Assembly (NCBI GenBank): GCA_903902515.1
Contig: CAIUVD010000143.1
Span: forward strand, 1-35,824
Source of the DNA: an uncultured Planctomycetota bacterium
GTDB lineage: Bacteria > Planctomycetota > UBA11346
Direction: 5' to 3'
Length of the DNA: 35,824 bases
Part shown: positions 1 to 7,501 of the stretch, one piece after another
How the letters are laid out: every line of letters begins with the position of its first letter
Numbering within the stretch: position 1 is the stretch's first letter
Notes under the pieces: generated by a model
What the model was told of the DNA's origin: nothing
The model's database searches: none
What the model saw: the letters and a program-made list of their open reading frames with translations, nothing else
Program-made: the position numbers and the translations under genes

Positions 1-80
1 CCCCCAAGCACTTACCCTAACGCAATCTTTGGACTAATTAGATTTACATAATATACATTATCGGACATTATAGATTCGCC
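1..80. other. AT-rich window edge, no gene seen
   Basis: This stretch is markedly AT-rich compared with everything to its right. It has no open frame of interest. On the plus strand TTGGAC (29-34) and TATACA (52-57) are 17 bases apart and could be a weak promoter, but that would read toward truD's 3' end, where no plus-strand gene follows. The heptamer ACATTAT occurs twice between 55 and 71. It may be part of an intergenic control region for a gene to the left of the window. Confidence 0.3.
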
Positions 81-114
81 AAAAGAACGGCCCATGAGAA
101 CCCACGGGCCGTTC
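81..114 (-). terminator. Rho-independent terminator after truD
   Basis: A 9-bp perfect inverted repeat, GAACGGCCC (85-93) and GGGCCGTTC (106-114), encloses a 12-base loop. Read on the minus strand the hairpin is followed by TTTT (84-81). It lies 56 bases beyond the truD stop codon, which fits an intrinsic terminator for truD. Confidence 0.7.
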
Positions 115-169
115 GAACTCTCTCTAAACGCTTCGCTTGCAGGGCCGCTGAACAGTGCCCGGCCACGCC

Positions 170-1198
170 TCAGCGGGGACGGGACAACTCCTCGGCCAGA
201 ACATTCACATGCACATCCGTGGGCAGTTCGCAGGACACCACCAGGTCGGCCCCCTCGGGATCCGCTTGGACCTTGGCCGGCTGGTTCCGCAGGGCCCGGC
301 GTTCGCCGCCCTTGAGGCGGTCGAGAATCGAAGAGGTCAATTTTTCCGCCTCGATCCAGGCCTGTTCCCGCAGACCGGCATCACCGGAGGCGGGCAAGTA
401 ATCGGTTCCCGGGACTGGACCGAGAATGGCGGCTTCCCAGGTGTCGACGCGCTTCTGCACCGCCTCGACGTCCTCGGCCACGAATTCGACGCCCGTCCGG
501 GAACGCAGGGTGTCGCCCAGGAGGACCGTTCCGAGCTGGCCGTCCGTCAGGCGTTTGGCGAGGTAGAGGTTAAAGGCGTGTTCCTGGTAAGCCCGCAGGC
601 ACCGGCCGGCATCAACCCGACCCCGGGAGAGGACGGCTTCCGGCAGTCGCTGGCCTTCGGCGATCATGCGGCCCCACCGGGCCCAACTGCCGTCGACGCC
701 CATGCGATCCTCCGAAATAAAGTTCGGCAGGCCGTGGTGACGGAGGTGATCGAGGATGTTCTTGGCCTTGAGGTAGCCGTTGTCGGCCGCTCCATCCTTA
801 AAGCGGAGGCGCCAACGGATGCGTTCGACCGCCGCCACCGTGAAGGGTTTATGGCTGCTGGTGATCTCCAGCACCTTCATCTTATTGTGGGCCCCGGCCC
901 GGCGCAGGGGGCCCGGGTGGTCGATGGCGTCGGCCGGAATGCTGAACCATTGGATGAAAGACCCCCTCCGGTCGCGATTGCCGGCGTCACTCACGATGTC
1001 GGCATCGCGCTGAACCGCCCGGGCCAGGGCCTCCCGGGCCTGCTGGGTGCCAAGGCCATCCTTCCGCACCCGAATCCACCAATGGCCACCGGTCCCGGCG
1101 GGCTGCTTGGCCAGCACCTCTTCCCCGGCGGCTTCCCGCAAGGTTCCGGTGATGGGCGGGAGGGCGGCACAGGCGAGGGGCGTCATGGAAAGGGTCAT
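170..1198 (-). CDS. truD: tRNA pseudouridine synthase D (TruD)
   Basis: Predicted to convert a specific uridine (U13 in E. coli tRNA-Glu) to pseudouridine. At 342 residues it has the family length. A GHWWIRVRKDG segment near the N-terminus matches the TruD start. DAGNRDRRGSFIQWFS (about residues 71-86) matches the catalytic loop, with the expected Asp in the RDR triplet. GLPNFISEDRMG aligns with the family's GVPNYFGxxRFG block, and the AFNLYLAKRL and LGDTLR segments are also typical. The motifs are more diverged than in enterobacterial TruD (NRD instead of KD-type spacing, SED instead of GxQ), but the order and spacing hold. It is divergent from leuA, with a 256-base gap, and ends before a terminator. 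Identification is by motif memory, with no database search. Confidence 0.82.
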   Translation of the reverse strand: MTLSMTPLACAALPPITGTLREAAGEEVLAKQPAGTGGHWWIRVRKDGLGTQQAREALARAVQRDADIVSDAGNRDRRGSFIQWFSIPADAIDHPGPLRRAGAHNKMKVLEITSSHKPFTVAAVERIRWRLRFKDGAADNGYLKAKNILDHLRHHGLPNFISEDRMGVDGSWARWGRMIAEGQRLPEAVLSRGRVDAGRCLRAYQEHAFNLYLAKRLTDGQLGTVLLGDTLRSRTGVEFVAEDVEAVQKRVDTWEAAILGPVPGTDYLPASGDAGLREQAWIEAEKLTSSILDRLKGGERRALRNQPAKVQADPEGADLVVSCELPTDVHVNVLAEELSRPR

Positions 1199-1277
1199 CG
1201 GCCCCGGCCCCGCCGACGCAACCGGGTTTCCCCCCTCCCAGGGCTTGCCGCCCGGCTTTCCCTTTTACGCTGCCAAC

Positions 1278-1352
1278 ATGCGTGGCTGCACTCAACTGGT
1301 TGCCCGGGCCCTGCTTGGCGTCCGACTTATGGAGGGGTTCCCGCTCGCCTAA
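1278..1352 (+). CDS. Possible leucine-rich leader peptide upstream of leuA
   Basis: A 24-codon frame starts at ATG 1278 and ends at TAA 1350-1352, about 100 bases before leuA. Five of the 24 residues are leucine (CTG, CTG, CTT, CTT, CTC); none are in a long run, unlike the enterobacterial leuL peptide. No clear Shine-Dalgarno sequence precedes the ATG. The case rests on the leucine content, the position before the first enzyme of leucine synthesis and the alternative RNA pairings that follow. It could equally be chance in GC-rich DNA. Confidence 0.3.
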   Translation: MRGCTQLVARALLGVRLMEGFPLA

Positions 1353-1400
1353 GCGAGTCGGTCGAGCCCCTTTCCGGGGGTTGGCACCGCGCCGACCCCC
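1322..1400 (+). promoter_or_regulatory. Candidate attenuator with mutually exclusive RNA stems (leuA leader)
   Basis: CCGACT (1322-1327) can pair with AGTCGG (1356-1361). Part of that second segment, GTCGG (1357-1361), can instead pair with CCGAC (1392-1396). The latter also belongs to a 10-bp GC-rich hairpin, GGGGGTTGGC (1376-1385) with GCCGACCCCC (1391-1400), with one G-U pair and a five-base loop. Segment 1 overlaps a Leu codon (CTT, 1326-1328) of the putative leader peptide. This is the arrangement expected of ribosome-mediated attenuation. No T-tract follows the last hairpin, so control would have to act on translation or through Rho, if it exists. Confidence 0.3.
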
Positions 1401-1454
1401 TCCCTCCGCAAACCTGAACCCCACCTCGTCGGCCCGTCCGACCCCCTGATTCCC

Positions 1455-3047
1455 ATGTCCAACCGCGACCCCAACCGCGTCATTATTTTCGATACCACCC
1501 TGCGCGATGGCGAGCAATCGCCCGGCGCTTCCATGAACCTGGCGGAAAAGCTGGAAATGGCCCGGACCCTGGAGGCCCTGGGCGTCGATGTCATCGAAGC
1601 CGGCTTCCCCATCGCCTCGCCGGATGACTTCGCGGCCGTCCAGGCCATTGCCAAGGCCAGCACCAAGGCCCGTATTTGCGGCCTGGCCCGCTCGTTAAAG
1701 GGTGACATCGACCGGGCGGCCGAAGCCGTAAAGCCCGCCGGTGACCGCGCCCGCGTCCACGTCTTCCTGGCCACCAGCGCCATCCACCGCCAGTTCAAAC
1801 TGAACAAGGCCAAGGATGAAATCGTCAAGCAGGCCCGGGACGCCGTGGCCTACGCCAAAACCCTGATCGACGACATCGAGTTCAGCCCCGAAGACGCCAG
1901 CCGCACCGAGCCAGAATACCTGGCCCAGGTGGTCGAAGCCGTCATCGAAGCCGGTGCCCGCACCGTCAACATCCCCGACACCGTGGGCTACGCCTACCCG
2001 TCGGACTACGCCGATCTGATCACCTACCTGCGGAAGAACGTCAAAAACATCGACCAGGCGGTCATCAGCGTGCACTGCCACAACGACCTGGGCCTGGCCG
2101 TGGCCAACAGCTTGGGGGCCGTCCGCGCCGGCGCCCGCCAGGTGGAATGTACCATCAACGGCATCGGCGAACGGGCCGGCAACTGCTCGTTGGAAGAAGT
2201 GGTCATGGCCATGCGGGTCCGCAAGGACCAGTTCCCCGGCATCACGACAGGGATCGACGCCACCAAGCTGTATGGCGCCAGCCGCCTGGTGCAGTCCATC
2301 ACCGGCCTGCCCCTGAGCCGCAACAAGGCGGTGGTGGGCGACAACGCCTTCGCCCATGAAAGCGGGATCCACCAGCACGGCGTGCTGAAAAATCCCGAGT
2401 GCTACGAAATTATGACCCCAGCCAGCGTCGGCGTGCCGACCACCAACCTGGTCCTGGGCAAGCACAGCGGCAAGGCGGCAGTCGAAAAGCGTCTGCAGAA
2501 CATGGGCATCGAGATCCCCGAAGCCGACATGCCCAAGTTGATGGAGGCCTTCAAGACCCTGGCCGATAAGAAGAAGGAAGTCTATGACGGCGACCTGATC
2601 GCCCTGGTCGAGGTCGCCGTGCGCGGCAAGACCCTGACGATCTGGAACTTGGATTGGATCCACTCGTCGGCCGCCGCCGGGGCGGGGGTGGGTGCCGCCG
2701 CCTTAGCCACAGCCACGGTCCGCCTGAGCAAAGGTGGCGAAGCCATCACCGACGCCGCCACCGGCGACGGCCCGGTGGATGCGGTGGTCAAGGCCATCAA
2801 CCGCATCTGCGGCGTCGATGGCACCATCGAGGACTACCGCCTGCGGGCCGTCACCAAGGGCGGCGACGCCCAGGGTGAAGTCAGCCTGCGGGCCAAGTTG
2901 ACCTCCCAGGACCAGACGGTGGTGGTCGGCGGCAAGGGCCTGTCCACGGACATCGTCCACGCCAGCGCCATCGCCTACCTGGATGCGGTCAACCGCATGG
3001 GTTTCCAAGTCGGTCGCCTGGATTACCGGACCGGCGCCAGTGGCTGA
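1455..3047 (+). CDS. leuA: 2-isopropylmalate synthase
   Basis: Condenses acetyl-CoA with 2-oxoisovalerate in the first committed step of leucine synthesis. The 530-residue protein has the DRE-TIM signature FDTTLRDGEQSPG at residues 10-22, the metal-binding SVHCHNDLGLAVANS motif, the NGIGERAGN loop and HESGIHQHGVL. The C-terminal part (about 390-520) matches the LeuA regulatory domain that gives leucine feedback inhibition. The ATG start places the TIM-barrel N-terminus correctly; there is no evident Shine-Dalgarno sequence. Homocitrate and citramalate synthases share the barrel, but the SPGASMN segment and the full-length regulatory domain favour LeuA. The next gene starts 8 bases inside its 3' end. 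Confidence 0.93.
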   Translation: MSNRDPNRVIIFDTTLRDGEQSPGASMNLAEKLEMARTLEALGVDVIEAGFPIASPDDFAAVQAIAKASTKARICGLARSLKGDIDRAAEAVKPAGDRARVHVFLATSAIHRQFKLNKAKDEIVKQARDAVAYAKTLIDDIEFSPEDASRTEPEYLAQVVEAVIEAGARTVNIPDTVGYAYPSDYADLITYLRKNVKNIDQAVISVHCHNDLGLAVANSLGAVRAGARQVECTINGIGERAGNCSLEEVVMAMRVRKDQFPGITTGIDATKLYGASRLVQSITGLPLSRNKAVVGDNAFAHESGIHQHGVLKNPECYEIMTPASVGVPTTNLVLGKHSGKAAVEKRLQNMGIEIPEADMPKLMEAFKTLADKKKEVYDGDLIALVEVAVRGKTLTIWNLDWIHSSAAAGAGVGAAALATATVRLSKGGEAITDAATGDGPVDAVVKAINRICGVDGTIEDYRLRAVTKGGDAQGEVSLRAKLTSQDQTVVVGGKGLSTDIVHASAIAYLDAVNRMGFQVGRLDYRTGASG

Positions 3048-4881
3048 TCCCACCCCCGGGCCCGCGCCGGCTTCCGCGACCCGTCACCGTTGGTGGCGGG
3101 TCGTGGTCGTTGTGGTCGCCGTCTTTGGCCTCTCCCTAGGGGGGCTGTATCTGGGTCGGGATGCCCTCGCCCTGGCGGTACTGCGGCAGGTACTTGATCA
3201 GCACGTGGCGGTTGGCCACGAGGTGGAGGGCCTCCACCTCGATCTATGGAGCGGCACCGTCGAACTCCAAGGGCTACGGATCGATCAGCCCCCTGCGGTG
3301 GGAGGAGCCCCGTTCCTGACCCTCAAGTCCCTGCGGATCCAGGTGGAGCCCCACCGCCAGGAGGCCGGGCATCTGCGGGTGACCGACATCACCCTCGACG
3401 GCCTGACGGTGCACTTGGTCCGCTACCAAGGACGGGTGAACCTGGGGGACCTGCTGGTGCCCCAGCCCAAGGCCTCCCCCGCGAAACCCGGAAAGCCCCT
3501 GGCCATCATCATTGAGCGATTGCGTCTTCTGGACCTCAACCTGTTCGCCGACGATCGGACAGCAGAGCCCTGGGCGGCCCGACTGGAACACCTCACCTTC
3601 GCAGCGAAGGATCTCCATTTCCCTGTCACCGGCCCCCAGGCCACCACCTGGGCTTCCCTCCATCTGGAGACAGCGACCGTTGATCTGCCGGCCGCCAGCA
3701 CCCCCCTGCCCCAGCCCTTCCTCTCCTGGAAAGGGATGGCCCTGGATGTCCCGGCACGAACCAATCCCCAGAGCCCCCTCGTTATCGATCACCTGACGAT
3801 TGACGGTCTTGCGGGCACCTGGGATCGCCCGGCCACCGGGCCTGATTCCGCCCAACAAGCCCTCGCTCGGCTGGCGGGTTTCCTGCCGCCCCCGGCACCC
3901 TCCACCGCCACCGGGCCCACACGCCCGACACCACCCATCCACCTTCGCCGGTTCCACCTGACTGCCGTCCAGGGTTTGCTCAAGGACGGCCACGCTGCCA
4001 CCCCAGCCTGGACCCTGGGCCTGGAGAACGGCGACCTGCTGGTAAGCGATGTGCAGGTAGATCCTGTCGCGCTAGACTCCCCGCCCATGACCGTGGCCCT
4101 CGCGGCAGATCTGCGGCAGGGATCCACCACCACCATCGGCCGCCTGGGGGTGGTCGGAACCCTCGACCCCGTGCGGAAACGCCACGTCGACCACCTCGCC
4201 CTGCGGGCCCACCTGACGGGCATCGACCTGGACCATCTCGATCCCCTGCTGCCCTTCGGAGCGCGAACCGTCCTCGGCGGCCGGGCGATCGATGCGGCCT
4301 TTCAGGTGGCCCGCCAACCGGAGGAACTGGCCCTGCGGGTCGAACTTCGCAATGAGCGGGGCCTGGTGTTTCCCGCCACCCTCCGGGGTCCGCCCAAGAA
4401 CCTCGATCTGGAACTCACCCCGATTTTCACGGCCCTCCTCGGACGGACGACGGACAGCCTATTGGCCTCAGGAGGTTCCGCCGTCAAAGCCGGTGGGGCC
4501 ACCGTGGTCGGGGGCGCCAAAGCCCTGGCGGAGGTCGGCGGCGGCGTCCTATCCGCCGGGGCCACCCTGGGCGGCGGCCTTCTTTCCACCGTCGCCGGGG
4601 TTGTCACCTTTGATGGCGACCGCATCAGCCAGGGGGTGACCAACGCGACGTCTGGCACCGTGGGGGCCTTGGTCGATGGCGTCAAAGAGTCCGGTTCCGC
4701 CGTGGCCACGGGAGTGAGCCGGTCAGCAGATCACCTGACCGGGGATTCCACCCGCGCCGCCTGGTGGGCCGACGTTCCGCGCCGCCACGAGGCCGCCATG
4801 GTTGCTGGAACCACCGCCACCCGCACCCCTACGGCCCCCCTGCCCGAGGTAGACCTGACCATCCCCTTCGCCGCCCCCTAA
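3040..4881 (+). CDS. AsmA-like (DUF748/TamB-type) membrane-anchored protein
   Basis: A 613-residue protein with a single N-terminal membrane segment (about residues 18-40, Val-rich) followed by repeated beta-rich blocks of the type 'VEGLHLDLWSGTVELQGLRI', as in AsmA-superfamily proteins. That superfamily includes bridge-like lipid transfer or outer-membrane biogenesis proteins; the exact role here is unknown. GTG 3040 is preferred because it overlaps the leuA stop (GTGGCTGA), a usual coupling arrangement. An in-frame ATG at 2983 would overlap leuA by 65 bases and put a polar extension before the anchor. Residues about 478-560 are a Gly/Ala-rich stretch with many GxxxG spacings, unlike the body of the protein. 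The stop codon overlaps the stop of the convergent zinc-ribbon/Smr gene. A link to leucine synthesis is not implied. Confidence 0.7.
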   Translation: MADPTPGPAPASATRHRWWRVVVVVVAVFGLSLGGLYLGRDALALAVLRQVLDQHVAVGHEVEGLHLDLWSGTVELQGLRIDQPPAVGGAPFLTLKSLRIQVEPHRQEAGHLRVTDITLDGLTVHLVRYQGRVNLGDLLVPQPKASPAKPGKPLAIIIERLRLLDLNLFADDRTAEPWAARLEHLTFAAKDLHFPVTGPQATTWASLHLETATVDLPAASTPLPQPFLSWKGMALDVPARTNPQSPLVIDHLTIDGLAGTWDRPATGPDSAQQALARLAGFLPPPAPSTATGPTRPTPPIHLRRFHLTAVQGLLKDGHAATPAWTLGLENGDLLVSDVQVDPVALDSPPMTVALAADLRQGSTTTIGRLGVVGTLDPVRKRHVDHLALRAHLTGIDLDHLDPLLPFGARTVLGGRAIDAAFQVARQPEELALRVELRNERGLVFPATLRGPPKNLDLELTPIFTALLGRTTDSLLASGGSAVKAGGATVVGGAKALAEVGGGVLSAGATLGGGLLSTVAGVVTFDGDRISQGVTNATSGTVGALVDGVKESGSAVATGVSRSADHLTGDSTRAAWWADVPRRHEAAMVAGTTATRTPTAPLPEVDLTIPFAAP

Positions 4882-5231
4882 ACCGGCGGGCGGAGCCACA
4901 CCCGCAGGGCCCCGGGATTGCCCGGTTCATCCTCAAACTTGGCGATACGGCCCTCCATCAACCAGCGGCAGGCGCGGTTGCGAACCGCCAGCCGCAGCCG
5001 GTCGCCCCGGCCATGGACGATGACCAGACCGGCCGCCAACAGACCCTGGGCCTGGGCGAGGGCGGCGTCGGCCTGCCGTTCGGCCACCGGCCCTGTCTGG
5101 CCGTGGTGAGCGACATCGACCTGGGTCCAGCCGGACCTTCCGAGGGCGGTGGGTCGATCGCATTTGACGCACACCGACTGCCCCGGATCCAGGGGTACAC
5201 CGCAGGAACAGAGGGGACGGCGGCGGCTCAT
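4878..5231 (-). CDS. Small zinc-ribbon plus Smr-like domain protein
   Basis: A 117-residue protein. Residues about 8-24 read CSCGVPLDPGQSVCVKC, a CxC-x10-CxxC pattern that should bind zinc. The rest resembles an Smr domain: VDVAHHG in the place of the LDLHG motif, a helical AxxALAQAQ stretch, VIVHGRG matching the HGxG signature, then a helix and the terminal NPGALRVWL strand. Smr domains occur in MutS2 and in ribosome-rescue or RNA-cleaving nucleases, so nucleic-acid binding or cleavage is a reasonable inference, not a demonstrated role. The start ATG overlaps the oxyR stop (ATGA), so it is probably translated from the oxyR message. The zinc-ribbon/Smr pairing is not one I recognise as a named family. 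Confidence 0.6.
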   Translation of the reverse strand: MSRRRPLCSCGVPLDPGQSVCVKCDRPTALGRSGWTQVDVAHHGQTGPVAERQADAALAQAQGLLAAGLVIVHGRGDRLRLAVRNRACRWLMEGRIAKFEDEPGNPGALRVWLRPPV

Positions 5232-6163
5232 CGCAGACGAATCTCCCGCTTTGGCAGGTGCCGGCGCACCGGCCCACCGAGCAACTGGTAGGCCTCGGCA
5301 CGGGGATCGGCGCTGCGCCACAGGAAGCCGATGGTCCGGACCGGATCGCCCTCCATCGGCCGAATCACCAGGTTGGTGTCGGCAGCCCGGGCGGCCAAGG
5401 CCGGCAGCAGGGTCACGCCCGCCCCGGAGGCCACGATGTGGCGAAGGGTTTCCAGGCTGGTGGCCCGGTAATCGGGGCCGCTGGTGGGTTCATCCAGGCG
5501 GCGGCACACCGCCAGTGCCTGGTCCCGCAGGCAGTGGCCCTCATCCAAAAGCAGCAGCCGTTCATGGGCGAGATCGGCGACGCCGATGCGTTCCTGAGCC
5601 GCCAGGCGGTGGCCCTTGGGCAAGGCCACCAGGAAGGGCTCGTCGTACAATACCTCGCTACCGTAACGGTCCGTCAGGCCCGGAAGCAGGGCCAGGAGGA
5701 CGACATCGACCCGACCATGGTCGAGGGCCGTGAGGAGTTCGGCGGTGGTGCCTTCGCGAATCGGAGCTTCCAGATCGGGAAAATGACTGGCCAGGGCGGC
5801 GGTGATGAAAGGCAGGGCGTAGGGTCCAACGGTCGGAATGACCCCCAGCCGTAGAGGACCATAAAACGGGGGCTTGGCTTCGGCCGCCAAACGTTCAACG
5901 GTTTCCAGGGCCGCCAGGGCCTGACGGGCAGCGGCAATCACCCGTTCCCCTACCGGGGTTGGACGCACACCCCGCGTATCCCGTTCGAAGACCACGCAGG
6001 CCATGCGTTTCTCCCACTGGGCGATAAGGGCTGAAAGGGTCGGTTGAGAGACCCGAGCAGCGGCGGCGGCCCGACCGAAATGGCGCTGATCATCCAGGGC
6101 CACCAGGTAGCGCAGCACCGGGATGGTGGTGGCACGGGGATCAAAGACCGGGGGGGCGTCCAT
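5228..6163 (-). CDS. oxyR: OxyR-type LysR peroxide-sensing regulator
   Basis: A LysR-family regulator of 311 residues. The N-terminal winged HTH is at about 13-70 (RYLVALDDQRHFGRAAAAA, then SQPTLS). The effector domain contains EGHCLRDQALAVC, with Cys211 and Cys220 nine residues apart exactly as the redox pair C199/C208 of E. coli OxyR. It is therefore expected to sense hydrogen peroxide by disulfide formation. The ATG at 6163 gives a standard N-terminus; earlier starts would add a low-complexity tail. It is divergent from the uronate operon and coupled by ATGA to the zinc-ribbon/Smr gene. No clear OxyR operator was found upstream. Confidence 0.88.
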   Translation of the reverse strand: MDAPPVFDPRATTIPVLRYLVALDDQRHFGRAAAAARVSQPTLSALIAQWEKRMACVVFERDTRGVRPTPVGERVIAAARQALAALETVERLAAEAKPPFYGPLRLGVIPTVGPYALPFITAALASHFPDLEAPIREGTTAELLTALDHGRVDVVLLALLPGLTDRYGSEVLYDEPFLVALPKGHRLAAQERIGVADLAHERLLLLDEGHCLRDQALAVCRRLDEPTSGPDYRATSLETLRHIVASGAGVTLLPALAARAADTNLVIRPMEGDPVRTIGFLWRSADPRAEAYQLLGGPVRRHLPKREIRLR

Positions 6164-6240
6164 GGGTGGCAGCACACCGGAGGAATGGCCCCGGACAACC
6201 GCCGACCAGCCTGCGGGAAAACGACCATGACTGCGATTTT

Positions 6241-6256
6241 GGGCACCTAGGTACCC
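6241..6256. promoter_or_regulatory. Imperfect 16-bp palindrome, candidate operator
   Basis: GGGCACCTAGGTACCC is palindromic except for one mismatched pair (14 of 16 positions). It lies in the 129-base oxyR/uxuA divergent region, directly upstream of the uxuA ribosome-binding sites. It could be an operator for the XylR-type regulator at the end of the operon or for another repressor. No second copy was noticed in the window. Confidence 0.3.
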
Positions 6257-6260
6257 CCGG

Positions 6261-6300
6261 CAGGAGGTTACCATGGCCCCCAGGAGTTGACCATGAAGCA
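6261..6300 (+). repeat. Tandem duplication of the uxuA translation-initiation region
   Basis: CAGGAGGTTACCATG (6261-6275) and CAGGAGTTGACCATG (6281-6295) match at 13 of 15 bases and sit exactly 20 bases apart. Each has a Shine-Dalgarno sequence and an ATG at suitable distance. The first ATG (6273) opens a five-codon frame, MAPRS, ending in TGA at 6288-6290. The second ATG (6293) is the uxuA start, and its Shine-Dalgarno sequence lies inside the mini-frame. A terminating ribosome could therefore reinitiate on uxuA. Confidence 0.5.
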
Positions 6301-7501
6301 GAGCTGGCGCTGGTTCGGACCGAACGATCCCATCACCCTCCGGGAAATCCGTCAGGCGGGCGCGACCGACATCGTCACCGCCCTCCACCATGTTCGCTGC
6401 GGCGACCTATGGACGCCGGAGGAAATCGCCCTCCGCCAGCGCCAGGTAGAATGGGATGCCCAGCGCAACCAGCCCACGGGCCTGACCTGGTCCGTGGTCG
6501 AAAGCGTGGCCGTCCATGAATCCATCAAGACTCAGACCGGCGACTGGCGGCAGCGCATCGCCATCTATCAGCAGAGCCTGACCAACCTGGCGGCGGCGGG
6601 CATCACCACCATCTGTTACAATTTCATGCCGGTCCTCGACTGGACCCGCACGGACCTGGAGCTGGAGATCGATGACGGCAGTACCGTCCTCCACTGCGAT
6701 TGGGCCGGGATTGCCGCCTTCGACTTGTTCGTCCTCCAGCGCCCGAGGGCCGAGGCCTGTTACAGCCCTGAGGAACGGGCCGAGGCCAAGGTCCTGTTCG
6801 ATCGCCTCGATGCCACCGGCCGCCAGCAACTGGCGGACAACATCCTCCTGGGCCTGCCGGGCACCGTCGATGACCTGACGCCCGCCCAATTCCTGGAGAT
6901 GCTTGGGCGCTACGACGGCATCGACGCTGACCGCCTGCGCCAGAACCTCTTCGACTTCCTGACCGAGATCATGCCCCTGTGCGATCGCCTGGGCATCCGC
7001 ATGGCGATTCATCCCGATGATCCGCCCCGCCCCATCTTCGGCCTGCCGCGCATCCTTTCGACCCCCGCCGACGTCGAGCGTCTGTTCGCCGCCGTGCCCT
7101 CGACCAACAACGGCCTGACCCTGTGCACCGGCTCCTTCGGTGGGCGGAAGGACAATGACGTGGCGGTGATGTTCGAGACCTTCGCCCCCCGCATCCACTT
7201 CGCCCACCTGCGCAATGTCACCTTCATTGAGGGGACCGAGAAAACCTTCCACGAGTCGAACCACCTGACGGGCCGAGTCGATATGGTGCGGGTGATGACG
7301 GCCCTCCTGCGGGAGGAAGCCCGCCGGGGTGTCGGCATCCCGGTTCGGCCCGACCATGGCAAATTGATGGACTGCGACCTCGGCCGCGGCTGCTACGCCG
7401 GGTATTCCTACGCCGGCCGGATGATCGGCCTGGCGGAACTGCGGGGCTTGGAATTCGGCCTGCGGGCAGCCCTCGGTCAGACCATGTCCCATGGCCGCTG
7501 A
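6293..7501 (+). CDS. uxuA: Mannonate dehydratase
   Basis: Dehydrates D-mannonate to 2-keto-3-deoxygluconate in hexuronate catabolism. The 402-residue protein starts MKQSWRWFGPNDPI, typical of UxuA. YNFMPVLDWTRTDL is a family block. Likely metal ligands are seen in HPDDPPRP (about residue 240), LCTGSFGGRKDND, HFAHLRNV and RPDHGK. ATG 6293 is preceded by AGGAG at 6282-6286, six bases away. A TTG two codons upstream overlaps that region and is less likely. It is first in a tight operon with the oxidoreductase (11-base overlap), uxaC and the regulator. Residues and length agree with the family throughout. Confidence 0.95.
   Translation: MKQSWRWFGPNDPITLREIRQAGATDIVTALHHVRCGDLWTPEEIALRQRQVEWDAQRNQPTGLTWSVVESVAVHESIKTQTGDWRQRIAIYQQSLTNLAAAGITTICYNFMPVLDWTRTDLELEIDDGSTVLHCDWAGIAAFDLFVLQRPRAEACYSPEERAEAKVLFDRLDATGRQQLADNILLGLPGTVDDLTPAQFLEMLGRYDGIDADRLRQNLFDFLTEIMPLCDRLGIRMAIHPDDPPRPIFGLPRILSTPADVERLFAAVPSTNNGLTLCTGSFGGRKDNDVAVMFETFAPRIHFAHLRNVTFIEGTEKTFHESNHLTGRVDMVRVMTALLREEARRGVGIPVRPDHGKLMDCDLGRGCYAGYSYAGRMIGLAELRGLEFGLRAALGQTMSHGR

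Noticed and set aside
67-72. Perfect TATAAT on the minus strand
   Set aside because: No -35 at suitable distance, and it lies immediately downstream of the truD terminator hairpin, so it may be chance in AT-rich DNA or serve a gene outside the window.
1376-1400. TGGCACCGCG (1382-1391) matches the T-box core UGGNACCGCG before leuA
   Set aside because: An extra T separates it from the upstream G run, and the motif is buried in a perfect 10-bp hairpin. No specifier-loop stem was found. The variable base is C, which would pair with a G discriminator, whereas tRNA-Leu has A. A covariance search with RF00230 would settle it.
155-1417. Long plus-strand open frame (420 codons) opposite truD
   Set aside because: The minus-strand frame carries recognisable TruD motifs. 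Opposite frames are routinely open in DNA this GC-rich, and the plus-strand protein shows no family features.
1695-2663. Minus-strand frame of 322 codons opposite leuA
   Set aside because: Low-complexity Gly/Asp/Val composition, complementary to a clear LeuA; a codon-bias shadow.
2983-3039. Upstream ATG for the AsmA-like gene
   Set aside because: It would overlap leuA by 65 bases and add a non-hydrophobic stretch before the anchor; GTG 3040 overlapping the leuA stop is simpler.
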